NCBI GenBank assembly: GCA_947588825.1
Contig: CANPZU010000001.1
Coordinates: 50,237 to 114,236, forward strand
DNA: 64,000 nucleotides
Reading direction: 5' to 3'
DNA from: an uncultured Clostridia bacterium
Lineage (GTDB): Bacteria > Bacillota > Clostridia > Oscillospirales > CAG-272
The position numbers were made by a program, and so were the translations under genes. Every line of letters begins with the position of its first letter. Position 1 is the first letter of the stretch. Positions 27,095-36,299 of this stretch are shown in pieces. The notes beneath the pieces are model-generated. The model saw only the letters and a list, made by a program, of their open reading frames with translations. It made no database searches and had not been told where the DNA came from.

Positions 27095-27628
27095 TTAAAT
27101 ATTGTAACCCAATGTGACGGCGGCAAGGTTGCTGTCATAAAGATTGCGGTGTCTTTCGGATACCACTTTTGAAAGCGCGGCCTCGACGTAAGCGTTGCCA
27201 AGGGCCGGGCATTCTTTTATGACCTTACCCATGATTATCATGTTGGACAGCCCTGAATAACCGTTTTGCGAGGCGAGTTTTGTGGCGTCTATATTATGCA
27301 TCTTTACATCGTTTCTTTCTATCCCGCGAGAAATCAGGGTGCCGTCTATAAAGATCATACCGCCCGAGGCCACCGAGCTTTCGTATTTATCAAGAGAGGG
27401 AAGATTCATAGCGATCAGAATATCCGGGGCGCTTACAATGGGGGAGCCGATGCTTTCGTCGCTGATTATAACCGAGCAGTTTGCCGTGCCGCCTCTCATT
27501 TCGGGGCCATATGAGGGCAGCCAACTGACCTGCTTGTCCTCCATTAGTCCCATATACGCGAGAAATTTACCCGCAAACAGTACGCCCTGACCGCCAAAGC
27601 CGGCAATAAGAATCTGTGTCGTGCCCAT
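27095..27628 (-). CDS. vorC: 2-oxoacid:ferredoxin oxidoreductase gamma subunit
   Basis: The 177-residue protein is the gamma subunit, with [18 protein letters not shown] at the N terminus and [19 protein letters not shown] near 40-60. It couples to the alpha and beta subunits of a CoA-dependent oxidoreductase that interconverts branched 2-oxo acids and acyl-CoA with ferredoxin. Its start overlaps the vorA stop by one base. The 2-oxoisovalerate assignment rests on its ilvE neighbour; a 2-oxoglutarate enzyme (KorC) is the main alternative. Confidence 0.85.
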   Translation of the reverse strand: MGTTQILIAGFGGQGVLFAGKFLAYMGLMEDKQVSWLPSYGPEMRGGTANCSVIISDESIGSPIVSAPDILIAMNLPSLDKYESSVASGGMIFIDGTLISRGIERNDVKMHNIDATKLASQNGYSGLSNMIIMGKVIKECPALGNAYVEAALSKVVSERHRNLYDSNLAAVTLGYNI

Positions 27629-28392
27629 TACGCTTTCACCTCGCTGTCCTTTTGTGCGCTTTTGTCCTTGTATACCCCGAGAGGGTAATACGGGATCATT
27701 TTTTCATCTATCCATGCAAGTGCCTGATCGGGAGTCATCCCCCAGTTTGTCGGGCAGGAGGATATAACCTCTATAAGCGAAAATCCCTTTTTATTTATTT
27801 GATTTTCAAATGCTTTTTTTATTGCCCGTTTGGCGTTTTTTACGTTTTTAACGTTGTTTACCGCTACTCTTTCGAGATATTCGGGGCCGTCAAGATTTGA
27901 AAGCAGCTCGCATATCTTTATGGGGTATCCGCACACATTCACGTCTCTGCCGTAGGGCGAGGTCTGTGTGACCTGGCCGGGAAGGGAGGTGGGGGCCATC
28001 TGACCGCCCGTCATACCGTAAATTGCGTTATTTACGAATATGACCGTGATATTTTCGTTTCTGGTCGCCGCATGCACGGTCTCTGCCATACCGATTGAGG
28101 CGAGATCGCCGTCGCCTTGGTATGTAAATATTATATTGTCGGGCATTGCGCGTTTGAGACCGGTCGCAACGGCGGGGGCGCGTCCGTGAGCGGCTTCTAC
28201 CATATCGCAGGCAAAATAGTTATACGCCATTACCGCGCAGCCCACAGGAGCGACTCCGACGGTTTTGCCTTCAATTTTCAAATCGTCGATTGCCTCTGCC
28301 ACAAGGCGGTGAATGATTCCGTGCGTACAGCCCGGGCAGTAATGCAGCGCGGCGTCTGTAAGCGCGTGTGGTTTTTCAAAAACTATGCTCAT
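27628..28392 (-). CDS. vorA: 2-oxoacid:ferredoxin oxidoreductase beta (TPP) subunit
   Basis: The 254-residue subunit binds thiamine pyrophosphate: [13 protein letters not shown] at the N terminus and the TPP/Mg motif [21 protein letters not shown], ending in [15 protein letters not shown]. It has no ferredoxin domain of its own; that is supplied by vorD. It lies between vorB (63 bases upstream) and vorC (overlapping), giving the delta-alpha-beta-gamma order seen in Vor/Kor clusters. Confidence 0.88.
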   Translation of the reverse strand: MSIVFEKPHALTDAALHYCPGCTHGIIHRLVAEAIDDLKIEGKTVGVAPVGCAVMAYNYFACDMVEAAHGRAPAVATGLKRAMPDNIIFTYQGDGDLASIGMAETVHAATRNENITVIFVNNAIYGMTGGQMAPTSLPGQVTQTSPYGRDVNVCGYPIKICELLSNLDGPEYLERVAVNNVKNVKNAKRAIKKAFENQINKKGFSLIEVISSCPTNWGMTPDQALAWIDEKMIPYYPLGVYKDKSAQKDSEVKA

Positions 28393-28455
28393 ATTTGTTT
28401 ATATTTTTTGTCCTTTCAGGGCAAATACTCCTTTCTTGCAAGGTGGATCAAGCAA

Positions 28456-29538
<1,083 letters not shown>

Positions 29539-29550
29539 TTCCTTTCTCTT

Positions 29551-29757
29551 TCACTTTTCCACGGTGATGACGCAGTCCGGGCACATGGTGGCGCAGAATG
29601 CACAGCCGATGCATTTTTCTTCGTCGGTCATCTCGGCGGGAGAGTGTCCTTTTTTGTTTAGTTTGTCTTTTGAAAGTACGATCAGTTTTTTTGGGCACAC
29701 GGTGACGCAAAGACCGCATCCCTTGCAAAGATCGGTTTTAAAAGTGACTTTTGCCAT
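29551..29757 (-). CDS. vorD: 2-oxoacid oxidoreductase delta subunit, 2[4Fe-4S] ferredoxin
   Basis: A 68-residue ferredoxin-like protein with two cluster motifs, CKGCGLCVTVCPKK and CIGCAFCATMCPDC. It is the electron-transfer subunit that docks on the alpha-beta core and passes electrons to or from free ferredoxin. It sits two bases after the P-loop ATPase gene and 12 before vorB, so translation is tightly linked. Confidence 0.9.
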   Translation of the reverse strand: MAKVTFKTDLCKGCGLCVTVCPKKLIVLSKDKLNKKGHSPAEMTDEEKCIGCAFCATMCPDCVITVEK

Positions 29758-29759
29758 AC

Positions 29760-30458
29760 TTAGTTTTCCTTTTTCTCCTTTATATCGTAGTACCTTTCGT
29801 CAATGACGAGAGGAAGAACGTCTTCGTTTTCGTACCCGGGAAGAGGGCAGAGCCTGATATCGGCGCAGGTAAAGTGCAAAGGCAGCTTTGAAAGTTCACA
29901 CAGCTCTCTTATAAAATCCCGCGAAGCGAGAATATCGTCTGAGGCGGTATCTCTTCCTATGTTGGAGTTGTTGACGATTCCCGTGAATTTTAAGGAGCAG
30001 GCGCCTTCAATCTCCCTCAATACCTCATATGCCTCGCGGGCGTTTCTTGTCAGCGGACGGTAGCAGCTTGCGACGAAAAGCATGTTATAATTGTTTTCCT
30101 CACGAATATAGGGTACATATCTGCCGAGAGCAAGCGCGCCGCGATCATCTCCGCCGATATCGAGTACCGCGTATTTGTCCTTTCGGTCAAATATTCCGTA
30201 GGTCTCCTGAGGCATTGCGGGAAGATCGACATTTGAATTTGCAAAGCGTGAGGATATGAGCTCTATTTTTTCTTTTTCCAGCAGGTTTGCGCTGTCTTTT
30301 GTGCGAAAATAAGGGTTAACAATGTCAAGGTCGGCAATGACAACCTGACTTCCTTTTCGCTTAAGGTAAAGCGCGAAATTAACGGCGATGCTTGTTTTGC
30401 CGCTTCCGTAGTGACCGGCAAAGAGTGTAATTCGTTTTTGTTCTTTCATAAATGACAC
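29760..30458 (-). CDS. SIMIBI-type P-loop ATPase of unknown role
   Basis: The 232-residue protein has a Walker A of the form FAGHYGSGKTSIAVNFALYL, a VVIADLDIVNPYFR switch region and VLDIGGDDRGALALG, placing it near MinD/CobQ-type ATPases. GTG 30458 is chosen because AAGGA is seven bases upstream; an ATG nine bases on is possible. Its place immediately before vorD suggests a maturation or assembly role for the iron-sulfur oxidoreductase, but that is only inferred from position. Confidence 0.75.
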   Translation of the reverse strand: MSFMKEQKRITLFAGHYGSGKTSIAVNFALYLKRKGSQVVIADLDIVNPYFRTKDSANLLEKEKIELISSRFANSNVDLPAMPQETYGIFDRKDKYAVLDIGGDDRGALALGRYVPYIREENNYNMLFVASCYRPLTRNAREAYEVLREIEGACSLKFTGIVNNSNIGRDTASDDILASRDFIRELCELSKLPLHFTCADIRLCPLPGYENEDVLPLVIDERYYDIKEKKEN

Positions 30459-30502
30459 ATAAGAATCCTTCTGCCCATTTACCGTTATAAATAATAGAGC
30501 TG

Positions 30503-32770
30503 TCAGAGCTTGTTTCTTTGTATTTTGCCGCTTATGGTTTTAGGCAGTTCATCTCTGAACACCACTATTCTCGGATATTTATATGGCGCTGTGTGGGTCT
30601 TGACGTAGTTTTGGATTTCTTTCTTGAGTTCTTCGGTAGGCTCAGTCCCTTTTGTGAGCACGATAGAAGCCTTGACCACCTGACCGCGTATTTCATCGGG
30701 CGCGGCGGAAACCCCGCATTCAAGGACATACGGAAGCTCCATAATGACGTTTTCAATCTCAAACGGTCCTATTCTGTAGCCTGAGGATTTTATAACGTCG
30801 TCGACTCTTCCGACATACCAATAGTAGCCGTCCTCGTCCTTCCACGCAGTGTCACCCGTGTGATACATGCCGTCGTGCCAAGCTTCGTTTGTAAGTTCCT
30901 CGTTGTTATAATAACCGGTAAAGAGCCCGCAGGGAGCGCCTTTGTCCGTTCTTATCACTATTTCTCCCGTCTCTCCTATCGGAACGGGTCTGCCCTTGTC
31001 GTCAACTATATCGACGTCGTAAAGGGGAGAGGGCTTTCCCATCGAGCCCAGCCTTATCTCCGTTCCGTAAAGGGTGCCTATAACAAGAGTGGTTTCGGTC
31101 TGTCCGAAGCCTTCCATAATTTGAAGGCCGGTTGCCTTTTCAAACTGTTTGAATACCTCGGGATTGAGGGCCTCGCCCGCGGTCGTCATATTATGTATTG
31201 ACGAAAGATCGAACCTCGAGATATCTTCCTTTATCATCATGCGCAGCATAGTCGGAGGAGCGCAGAAGGTGGTTATATTGTACTTTTTGAACATCGGAAG
31301 TATCAGGTTGGGATCAAAACGGTCAAAGTCGTAAACGAATATCGCTCCTTCGGAGAGCCACTGACCGTATATCTTCCCCCAAAGCGCCTTGCCCCAGCCT
31401 GTGTCCGAAATGGTGAGGTGCAGACCGTCGCGTTCGACGCAGTGCCAGTATTTTGCTGTTATGAAATGCCCGAGCGAGTATTTGTGAGAATGCATCGCGA
31501 TCTTCGGATAGCCGGTGGTGCCTGAAGTGAAATACATGACGCAAGGCTCGTCTCCGCAGGAGGATTCCTCGGTCCTTGTAAATCTGCCGGTGTAAAGTAT
31601 ATATTCTTCGTCGAAATTATGCCAACCCTCGCGGCATCCGCCTACCATGATCTTTGTTTTGAGAGTGGGAGAGAGCTTTTCGGCGTTTTCCACATGCTTT
31701 GACACGTCGCCGTCGGCGGTGCACACTATCGCCGAGACTCCGGCGGCGTTAAAACGGTATTCAAGGTCGTGAGTCACAAGCTGATATGTGGCGGGTATCG
31801 CCACGGCGCCCAGCTTTTCAAGAGCTACCATACAGAACCAAAAATGATAATGCCTTTTCAGGATCAGCATCACCCTGTCTCCCTTTTTTATTCCGAGCGA
31901 CTTAAAATAGTTTGCCGTCTGATTAGAGGCTCTTTTGATGTCGGCAAAGGTAAAACGCCTTTCGACAAGATTTTTATCGACATGAAGCATGGCAAGCTTG
32001 TCGGGATAGACCCTTGCCAGCTCGTCCACGCAGTCGAAAGCAAAGTTGAACTTGTCTTCGTTTTGAAAGGCTATCGAGACAAGCTGCCCTTTTTCGTTCT
32101 CTGTTGTCTTTATGAATTTGTCGCAGAGCAGCTTGTAATTGTCTCTTGCGTGAGCTATGCTTTCGCCCGCTTTCTTTTCCTCGACGTTCTCGTCTCCGGG
32201 AAGAACAATCGCCACAAAGTTGCAGGGAGCGTTGTCGACGGCTATCATGCCGTGGGGTGTTGACGAATTGTAAAGTATCGAGTCGCCTGCCGAAAGCACC
32301 TCGGTGTGATCTCCAACCCTTACCTTGAGCGAGCCGGATATGATATAGTCAAACTCCTGACCCGAGTGGGTGTCTGTGCGTATCGGCTTGTTCTGAAGCT
32401 CCTCTTCATAGTCGTAAGTGACATAATATGGCTCGGCAATTTTCCCTACGAACTGTGAAGCGAGATTTTTTATAAGTATCCCGTTTTCATCCACGGTTAC
32501 CTTGCCATCCCCCGCCCGAGTGACTTGATACGAGGTCAGACGAGGGCTGTAGCCTTCGAGCAGATCCGCGATGTTTATTCCGAAAATCAGGGCGCATTTA
32601 TGCATAAATGAAAAGGGAAAGTCAAAGTTGCCGCTTTCATAGCATGCGTAGTCTTCCGGCGAGACCTCGGTTTTTTGTGCCATTTCCTGTTGGGACAGTC
32701 CCAGTATCTCACGCATTTCGCGGATTCTTGCGGCCACGTCTCTTGCGGAGCTTGTCTGATTGCTGTTCAT
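30503..32770 (-). CDS. XRE-cupin-acyl-CoA synthetase fusion protein
   Basis: The 755-residue protein has three parts: an XRE helix-turn-helix (about 11-66, with LGLSQQEMAQKTEVSPEDYA), a cupin (about 118-195, with HSGQEFDYIISGSLKV and STPHGMIAV) and an AMP-forming acyl-CoA synthetase (about 220-750). The synthetase has TSGTTGYPKIAMHSH, TISDTGWGKALWGKIYGQW, YHTGDTAW and the C-terminal catalytic lysine in SGKIQRNKL. The GWGKALWGK region is typical of medium-chain acyl-CoA synthetases, some of which activate branched short acids. Here it would make isobutyryl-, isovaleryl- or 2-methylbutyryl-CoA for the vor enzyme. The regulator fused to the enzyme may sense substrate or regulate the operon. Confidence 0.85.
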   Translation of the reverse strand: MNSNQTSSARDVAARIREMREILGLSQQEMAQKTEVSPEDYACYESGNFDFPFSFMHKCALIFGINIADLLEGYSPRLTSYQVTRAGDGKVTVDENGILIKNLASQFVGKIAEPYYVTYDYEEELQNKPIRTDTHSGQEFDYIISGSLKVRVGDHTEVLSAGDSILYNSSTPHGMIAVDNAPCNFVAIVLPGDENVEEKKAGESIAHARDNYKLLCDKFIKTTENEKGQLVSIAFQNEDKFNFAFDCVDELARVYPDKLAMLHVDKNLVERRFTFADIKRASNQTANYFKSLGIKKGDRVMLILKRHYHFWFCMVALEKLGAVAIPATYQLVTHDLEYRFNAAGVSAIVCTADGDVSKHVENAEKLSPTLKTKIMVGGCREGWHNFDEEYILYTGRFTRTEESSCGDEPCVMYFTSGTTGYPKIAMHSHKYSLGHFITAKYWHCVERDGLHLTISDTGWGKALWGKIYGQWLSEGAIFVYDFDRFDPNLILPMFKKYNITTFCAPPTMLRMMIKEDISRFDLSSIHNMTTAGEALNPEVFKQFEKATGLQIMEGFGQTETTLVIGTLYGTEIRLGSMGKPSPLYDVDIVDDKGRPVPIGETGEIVIRTDKGAPCGLFTGYYNNEELTNEAWHDGMYHTGDTAWKDEDGYYWYVGRVDDVIKSSGYRIGPFEIENVIMELPYVLECGVSAAPDEIRGQVVKASIVLTKGTEPTEELKKEIQNYVKTHTAPYKYPRIVVFRDELPKTISGKIQRNKL

Positions 32771-32823
32771 ATTCTACCTCTTTCAAAGTGATTTAATGAA
32801 TTATGAAAATAAATGATCAAATT

Positions 32824-33621
32824 TCAATTAAAGTTGATATTAAAAAGCCTTGCGGCGTTTTTATACAGTATGTCCTCGCGTTCCTTTTCACTAAAATCAA
32901 GCTGCATAAAGCGGCCCACTTCTTCATACGGATTCCACATTGGAAAGTCGCTTCCGAACATGACTCTTGACGTACCGTACTTCATTATTATTTTTTTCGC
33001 GCTCGCAGGGTCGAGTGCGTAAAGTGAGGAGGAGCAGTCGACAAGGAGATTTTCGTATCCCGAAAGCTCCTTTGCGGCGTATTCCCAAAGCGACCATCCG
33101 CCAAGATGGGCGCCTATGACGGTTAGACGCGGAAAGGCCTTGAGTACGGGGATTATGTTTTGAGGGTTTGAATAGCTGTATCTGCTGTCCCCCATATGTA
33201 TGCATACCGGCAGACGTCCCTGCACAAGCTCAAATATCTCCATGGCCTTTTTGCTGTCCGTTTTGAATCTCTGTATATCGGGATGCAGCTTTACTCCCAC
33301 AAGGCCGAGCGATATTATTTCATTTACGTCGGCTTCTATATCCCCGCTTTCAGGGTGGAGCGTTCCCATACCGATAAAAACGCCGAGTTTTTCATTTACG
33401 GTGGAGGAAATATAGGAGTTTATAGCGTGTACCTGCTCGGGAGTAGTTGCAACCGAGTTGACAATATACTTCTCTATTCCCGCTTTTTTCCCCTCGCTGA
33501 GCAGGGTCTCTACCCGTCCGTCAAGCCTTGGAGTCATGTTATAGAACGTGCCTGTGGCCGCAGTAGCCTTTTCAGCAATTTTATCGGGGTATATGTGGCA
33601 GTGTGTGTCTATGATTTTCAT
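32824..33621 (-). CDS. amidohydrolase 2 family TIM-barrel enzyme
   Basis: About 265 residues with the metal motif DTHCHIYPDK at the start, VGVKLHPDIQRF, CIHMGDSRY, IGAHLGGWSLWEYA and GSDFPMWNPYEE, the complete site of the PF04909 family (decarboxylases and hydrolases such as ACMSD-type enzymes). ATG 33621 follows GGGAGAAAAC; an upstream in-frame start would place codons across the attenuator terminator. It is the first gene after the Ile/Val leader. The substrate is not evident, and why it leads a branched-chain acid operon is an open question. Confidence 0.85.
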   Translation of the reverse strand: MKIIDTHCHIYPDKIAEKATAATGTFYNMTPRLDGRVETLLSEGKKAGIEKYIVNSVATTPEQVHAINSYISSTVNEKLGVFIGMGTLHPESGDIEADVNEIISLGLVGVKLHPDIQRFKTDSKKAMEIFELVQGRLPVCIHMGDSRYSYSNPQNIIPVLKAFPRLTVIGAHLGGWSLWEYAAKELSGYENLLVDCSSSLYALDPASAKKIIMKYGTSRVMFGSDFPMWNPYEEVGRFMQLDFSEKEREDILYKNAARLFNINFN

Positions 33622-33659
33622 GTTTTCTCCCGTTCCAAGCGTTATGCGGTAAAAAAGAA

Positions 33660-33683
33660 GGCCCACAACATCAGCTGTGAGCC
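33660..33683 (-). terminator. attenuator terminator between leader peptide and operon
   Basis: On the minus strand GGCTCACA pairs with TGTGGGCC (33683-33676 with 33667-33660, one G-U pair), followed by TTCTTTTTTA. It ends 28 bases before the amidohydrolase start, so transcripts that stop here never reach the operon. Confidence 0.8.
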
Positions 33684-33716
33684 CATGAAGCATTTAAAAC
33701 GGTCTTGTAAATGCTC

Positions 33717-33824
33717 TTATTTCTGTGCACGACAACCGACGCTATTAATGTCCTTACGTATTATCGGGACAATAATAATAGCGTTGATAATAATGGATAT
33801 CACTATTACAGCGTTTCCTGTCAT
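33717..33824 (-). CDS. Ile/Val-rich leader peptide (attenuation)
   Basis: A 35-residue ORF: ATG at 33824, TAA at 33719-33717. It contains VIVISIIINAIIIVPII and in total 11 Ile and 4 Val but no Leu codons. AGGTG lies nine bases before the ATG, and the -10 box is about 35 bases upstream. Within it, ACGCTATTA (33784-33776 as read on the minus strand) can pair with TAATAGCGT (33747-33739), helped by TGTCC/GGACA, and AGCATTT/AAATGCT (33715-33709 with 33695-33689) lies just before the terminator hairpin. This is the architecture of an ilv leader. A short membrane peptide is the alternative, but codon bias plus terminator favour attenuation. Confidence 0.75.
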   Translation of the reverse strand: MTGNAVIVISIIINAIIIVPIIRKDINSVGCRAQK

Positions 33825-33858
33825 CGCGTCAAGCACCTTATCTAAATTACTTTGTAGG

Positions 33859-33887
33859 ATTATACCACATGTTCGGCCGTATGTCAA
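33859..33887 (-). promoter_or_regulatory. promoter of the leader-vor-ilvE operon
   Basis: Minus strand: TTGACA (33887-33882), 17-base spacer, TATAAT (33864-33859), a perfect consensus. The expected start point is near 33852, giving a leader of about 230 bases before the first structural gene. Confidence 0.88.
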
Positions 33888-34123
33888 TATCTTTTTTGAG
33901 TTATTTATGTTTTTTTGATATAATCGGCGCTCTTTTAGCATTTAATATCTATATCCTGCTCTTTATCTGGCACTCTTGGGCAAGAAACATTCGTATTGAG
34001 CTTTTTTTCGATAACTATAATGTTTTTTCCTTGTATTTTCAAGAGTGATTCTTTACTTTTGGAATTATTTATGTTATTATAAAATCAGTAAAAACGATAA
34101 AAATTAAAAGGAGAAATAAAAAT

Positions 34124-34759
34124 ATGACACCTGAGGAAATGAGAAATCAAAAGGCGGCAAAGGCGGTAGTCGACGCCCTCAAAAACAGACATTTTGAGGC
34201 GTATTACGCCGAAACAAGCCAAGAGGCGCTTATTCTCGCTCTTTCGCTTATACCGAAAGATCACACGGTATCCTTCGGAGGCTCGGCGACGCTTGATCAG
34301 ATAAAAATAAAAGAAGCGCTGCATGAGAGAGGACAGAAATTTATAGACCGTTCAAAAGCCGCAAATCAGAATGAGGCGATTGAGCTTCAAAGACAGGCGC
34401 TTCTTTGCGACACATACCTTATGAGCGCCAACGCGTTAAGCGCAGACGGTATTCTTGTCAATATCGACGGAAACGGCAATAGGGTCGCTGCCCTCTGCTA
34501 CGGACCAAGGCAGGTAATAGTGGTAGTCGGCGCTAATAAGATATGTTCCGATCTTTCCTCCGCCATAGAGAGGGCGAGAAATCACGCCGCGCCCATAAAC
34601 GCTCAACGCTTTGAAATCGACACGCCTTGCAGAAAAAACGGATTTTGCGCAAACTGCAAGCGAGAGGACAGCATATGTGCGCAGATAGTTATAACAAGGC
34701 TTTGCAGGAGAGAGGGCAGAATAAAAGTCATAGTAGTTTCAAGCGAGCTTGGCTTCTGA
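34124..34759 (+). CDS. LUD domain protein (LutC/YkgG-like)
   Basis: The 211-residue protein fits the LUD family (formerly DUF162): TVSFGGSATLDQIKIKEAL, NALSADGILVNIDGNGNRVAA, YGPRQVIVVVGANKI, and a cysteine-rich end (TPCRKNGFCANCKREDSIC) typical of stand-alone members. LUD proteins take part in lactate oxidation with LutA/LutB in some species, but solitary versions like this are of unknown role. GGAGA precedes the ATG. The 300-base region between it and the divergent leader promoter is AT-rich with no further gene. Confidence 0.85.
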   Translation: MTPEEMRNQKAAKAVVDALKNRHFEAYYAETSQEALILALSLIPKDHTVSFGGSATLDQIKIKEALHERGQKFIDRSKAANQNEAIELQRQALLCDTYLMSANALSADGILVNIDGNGNRVAALCYGPRQVIVVVGANKICSDLSSAIERARNHAAPINAQRFEIDTPCRKNGFCANCKREDSICAQIVITRLCRREGRIKVIVVSSELGF

Positions 34760-34798
34760 AGGGACGGTACATAAAAATAAGGCGGTAAATTAGCTTTT

Positions 34799-35677
34799 AT
34801 GTGGCTTGTTCTTGCACTTTCTTCGGCGGCTTTAGCGGGAGCCGTATCTGTGATAATAAAATACGGCCTTGGCCAAATGTCTCCCGATATCTCCCTTTTT
34901 ATACGCACGCTTGCAGTGCTTCTTTTTACCTTATGTTTTACAAAATTCAAAATGCCCGGTTTATGGGATCTTGTATTTATAATTTTATCGGGCGTTGCAA
35001 TGGGGCTTTCTTGGCTTTGCTATTACCGTGCGCTCGAGAAGGGAAGCGCCGGTATGGTGGCGTGTGTCGAAAAGCTGTCAACGCCTGTCACCATTGTGGG
35101 AGGAGCGCTGATTTTGCATGAAAGCTTCGGCCCCGCAAAGCTTCTCTCGGTCTTGCTTATTATTCTCGGTATATTTGTAATGCAGGAAAAAAGGGAGATA
35201 TCCGCCGTAAATTCAAAAGAAAAAGACGGCGCTCAAGGCAGGGAAGTTAAAAAAGAGAGGGGATGGCTCTTTTTTGCCCTTGGGTGTGCTTTTTTTACCG
35301 CCGCATCTGTCCTGCTTTCCAAATCCGGACTTAAAAACACCGATAGCGCCCTGTCGCTCTTTTTGAGGACCTGCGTTGTGCTGCTTATCAGCTTTTTTGT
35401 CGCTTTGTTTAAAGGAGAGTTTAAAGGATTAAAAAAGGTGCCCGCAAGGACGTTTGTTATAGTCGTACTTTCTGGTTTTGTGAGCGGATTTTCATGGCTG
35501 TGCTATTTTAACGCTCTTAAACTTAAGGACGCGGGTGTTGTGCAGTCAATCGATCGCCTCGGCGTTCTTGTCACGGTCGGCCTTTCCGCGCTGATATTTA
35601 AGGAAAAGGTAAGAAGACGGCAGTGTATCGGGCTGCTTTTGCTCACGGCGGGCATACTTTTTCCCGTTATAGCATGA
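34799..35677 (+). CDS. EamA/DMT family transporter
   Basis: The 292-residue protein has ten membrane segments in two EamA repeats (LALSSAALAGAVSVIIKYGL, and WLFFALGCAFFTAASVLLSK). The paired AMGLSWLCYYRAL and GFSWLCYFNAL elements are the internal duplication. It is an inner-membrane exporter or permease of unknown substrate, distinct from the paralog at 14440-15408. It follows the LUD gene by 39 bases, so the two may be co-transcribed. Confidence 0.88.
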   Translation: MWLVLALSSAALAGAVSVIIKYGLGQMSPDISLFIRTLAVLLFTLCFTKFKMPGLWDLVFIILSGVAMGLSWLCYYRALEKGSAGMVACVEKLSTPVTIVGGALILHESFGPAKLLSVLLIILGIFVMQEKREISAVNSKEKDGAQGREVKKERGWLFFALGCAFFTAASVLLSKSGLKNTDSALSLFLRTCVVLLISFFVALFKGEFKGLKKVPARTFVIVVLSGFVSGFSWLCYFNALKLKDAGVVQSIDRLGVLVTVGLSALIFKEKVRRRQCIGLLLLTAGILFPVIA

Positions 35678-35689
35678 AAAAAAGGAAAG

Positions 35690-35711
35690 AATGCGAAAAT
35701 TTTTTCGTATT
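35690..35711. repeat. imperfect palindrome before the sigma factor gene
   Basis: AATGCGAAAA (35690-35699) and TTTTCGTATT (35702-35711) are complementary except for one G-T. It may end the EamA transcript or be an operator for the sigma factor gene at 35736. Confidence 0.35.
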
Positions 35712-35735
35712 AACATTTAAAGAAGGTATAAAGCA

Positions 35736-36299
35736 TTGGAAGATAAACTGATACTCGAGTTGTACAGGCGCGATCCTTCTTCGGCACTTGAAGAGGTGAT
35801 GAAAACTTACATGAAGCTCGTGACGCATATAATGAGCAACTCTCTTATTCCTCCCTTTACCAATGAGGATGTGGACGAATGTGTAAGCGACGTGTTTATG
35901 AAGTTTTACAAAAGCGCCTCGTACATAGACCTTAACAAGGGCAGCATACGCGCCTATCTTTGCGCCGCGGCAAAAAACAGGGCGATCGATTTCAGAAGGG
36001 TCAACCCATACTCAAAGATAACGTCATCTTTTGATGAGATGCTTGAAACGGATGAAGAAAGGGACTTTTGCGCCGCAGATATTATAGAGGACCGTGAAAG
36101 GATGGAGCTTCTCGCAAACGCCATAGGCGCGCTTTCTCCAATGGACAGAGAAATAATAGTGCGCAAGTATTACTATCTCGAGCGTTCAAAGGATATAGCG
36201 GCCCTTTTAAATATCAGCGCGAACGCCGTGGACCAAAGGGCGTTCAAAGCGCTCAAAAAGCTTAAAACAATACTCGGAGGTGATTTCCTTGAGAGTTGA
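35736..36299 (+). CDS. ECF-type RNA polymerase sigma factor
   Basis: The 187-residue protein has a sigma2 region (VDECVSDVFMKFYKSASYID, RAYLCAAAKNRAIDFRR) and a sigma4 region (LSPMDREIIVRKYYYLERSKDIAALLNIS, VDQRAFKALKKLK), without sigma3, so it is an ECF or ECF-like factor. TTG 35736 follows AGAAGGT. The next gene overlaps its 3' end and encodes a membrane protein with the layout of an anti-sigma factor. The regulon is unknown. Confidence 0.88.
   Translation: MEDKLILELYRRDPSSALEEVMKTYMKLVTHIMSNSLIPPFTNEDVDECVSDVFMKFYKSASYIDLNKGSIRAYLCAAAKNRAIDFRRVNPYSKITSSFDEMLETDEERDFCAADIIEDRERMELLANAIGALSPMDREIIVRKYYYLERSKDIAALLNISANAVDQRAFKALKKLKTILGGDFLES

Noticed and set aside
33660-33852. T-box riboswitch for the vor/ilvE operon
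   Set aside because: No T-box sequence (AGGGTGGNACCGCG type) or Stem I specifier layout is seen; the leader is short and contains a translated Ile-rich ORF instead.
33717-33941. A 74-codon reading frame covering the leader region on the minus strand
   Set aside because: Its first half runs through the consensus promoter (33859-33887), so mRNA from that promoter cannot contain it. The 35-codon ORF from 33824 has its own AGGTG site.
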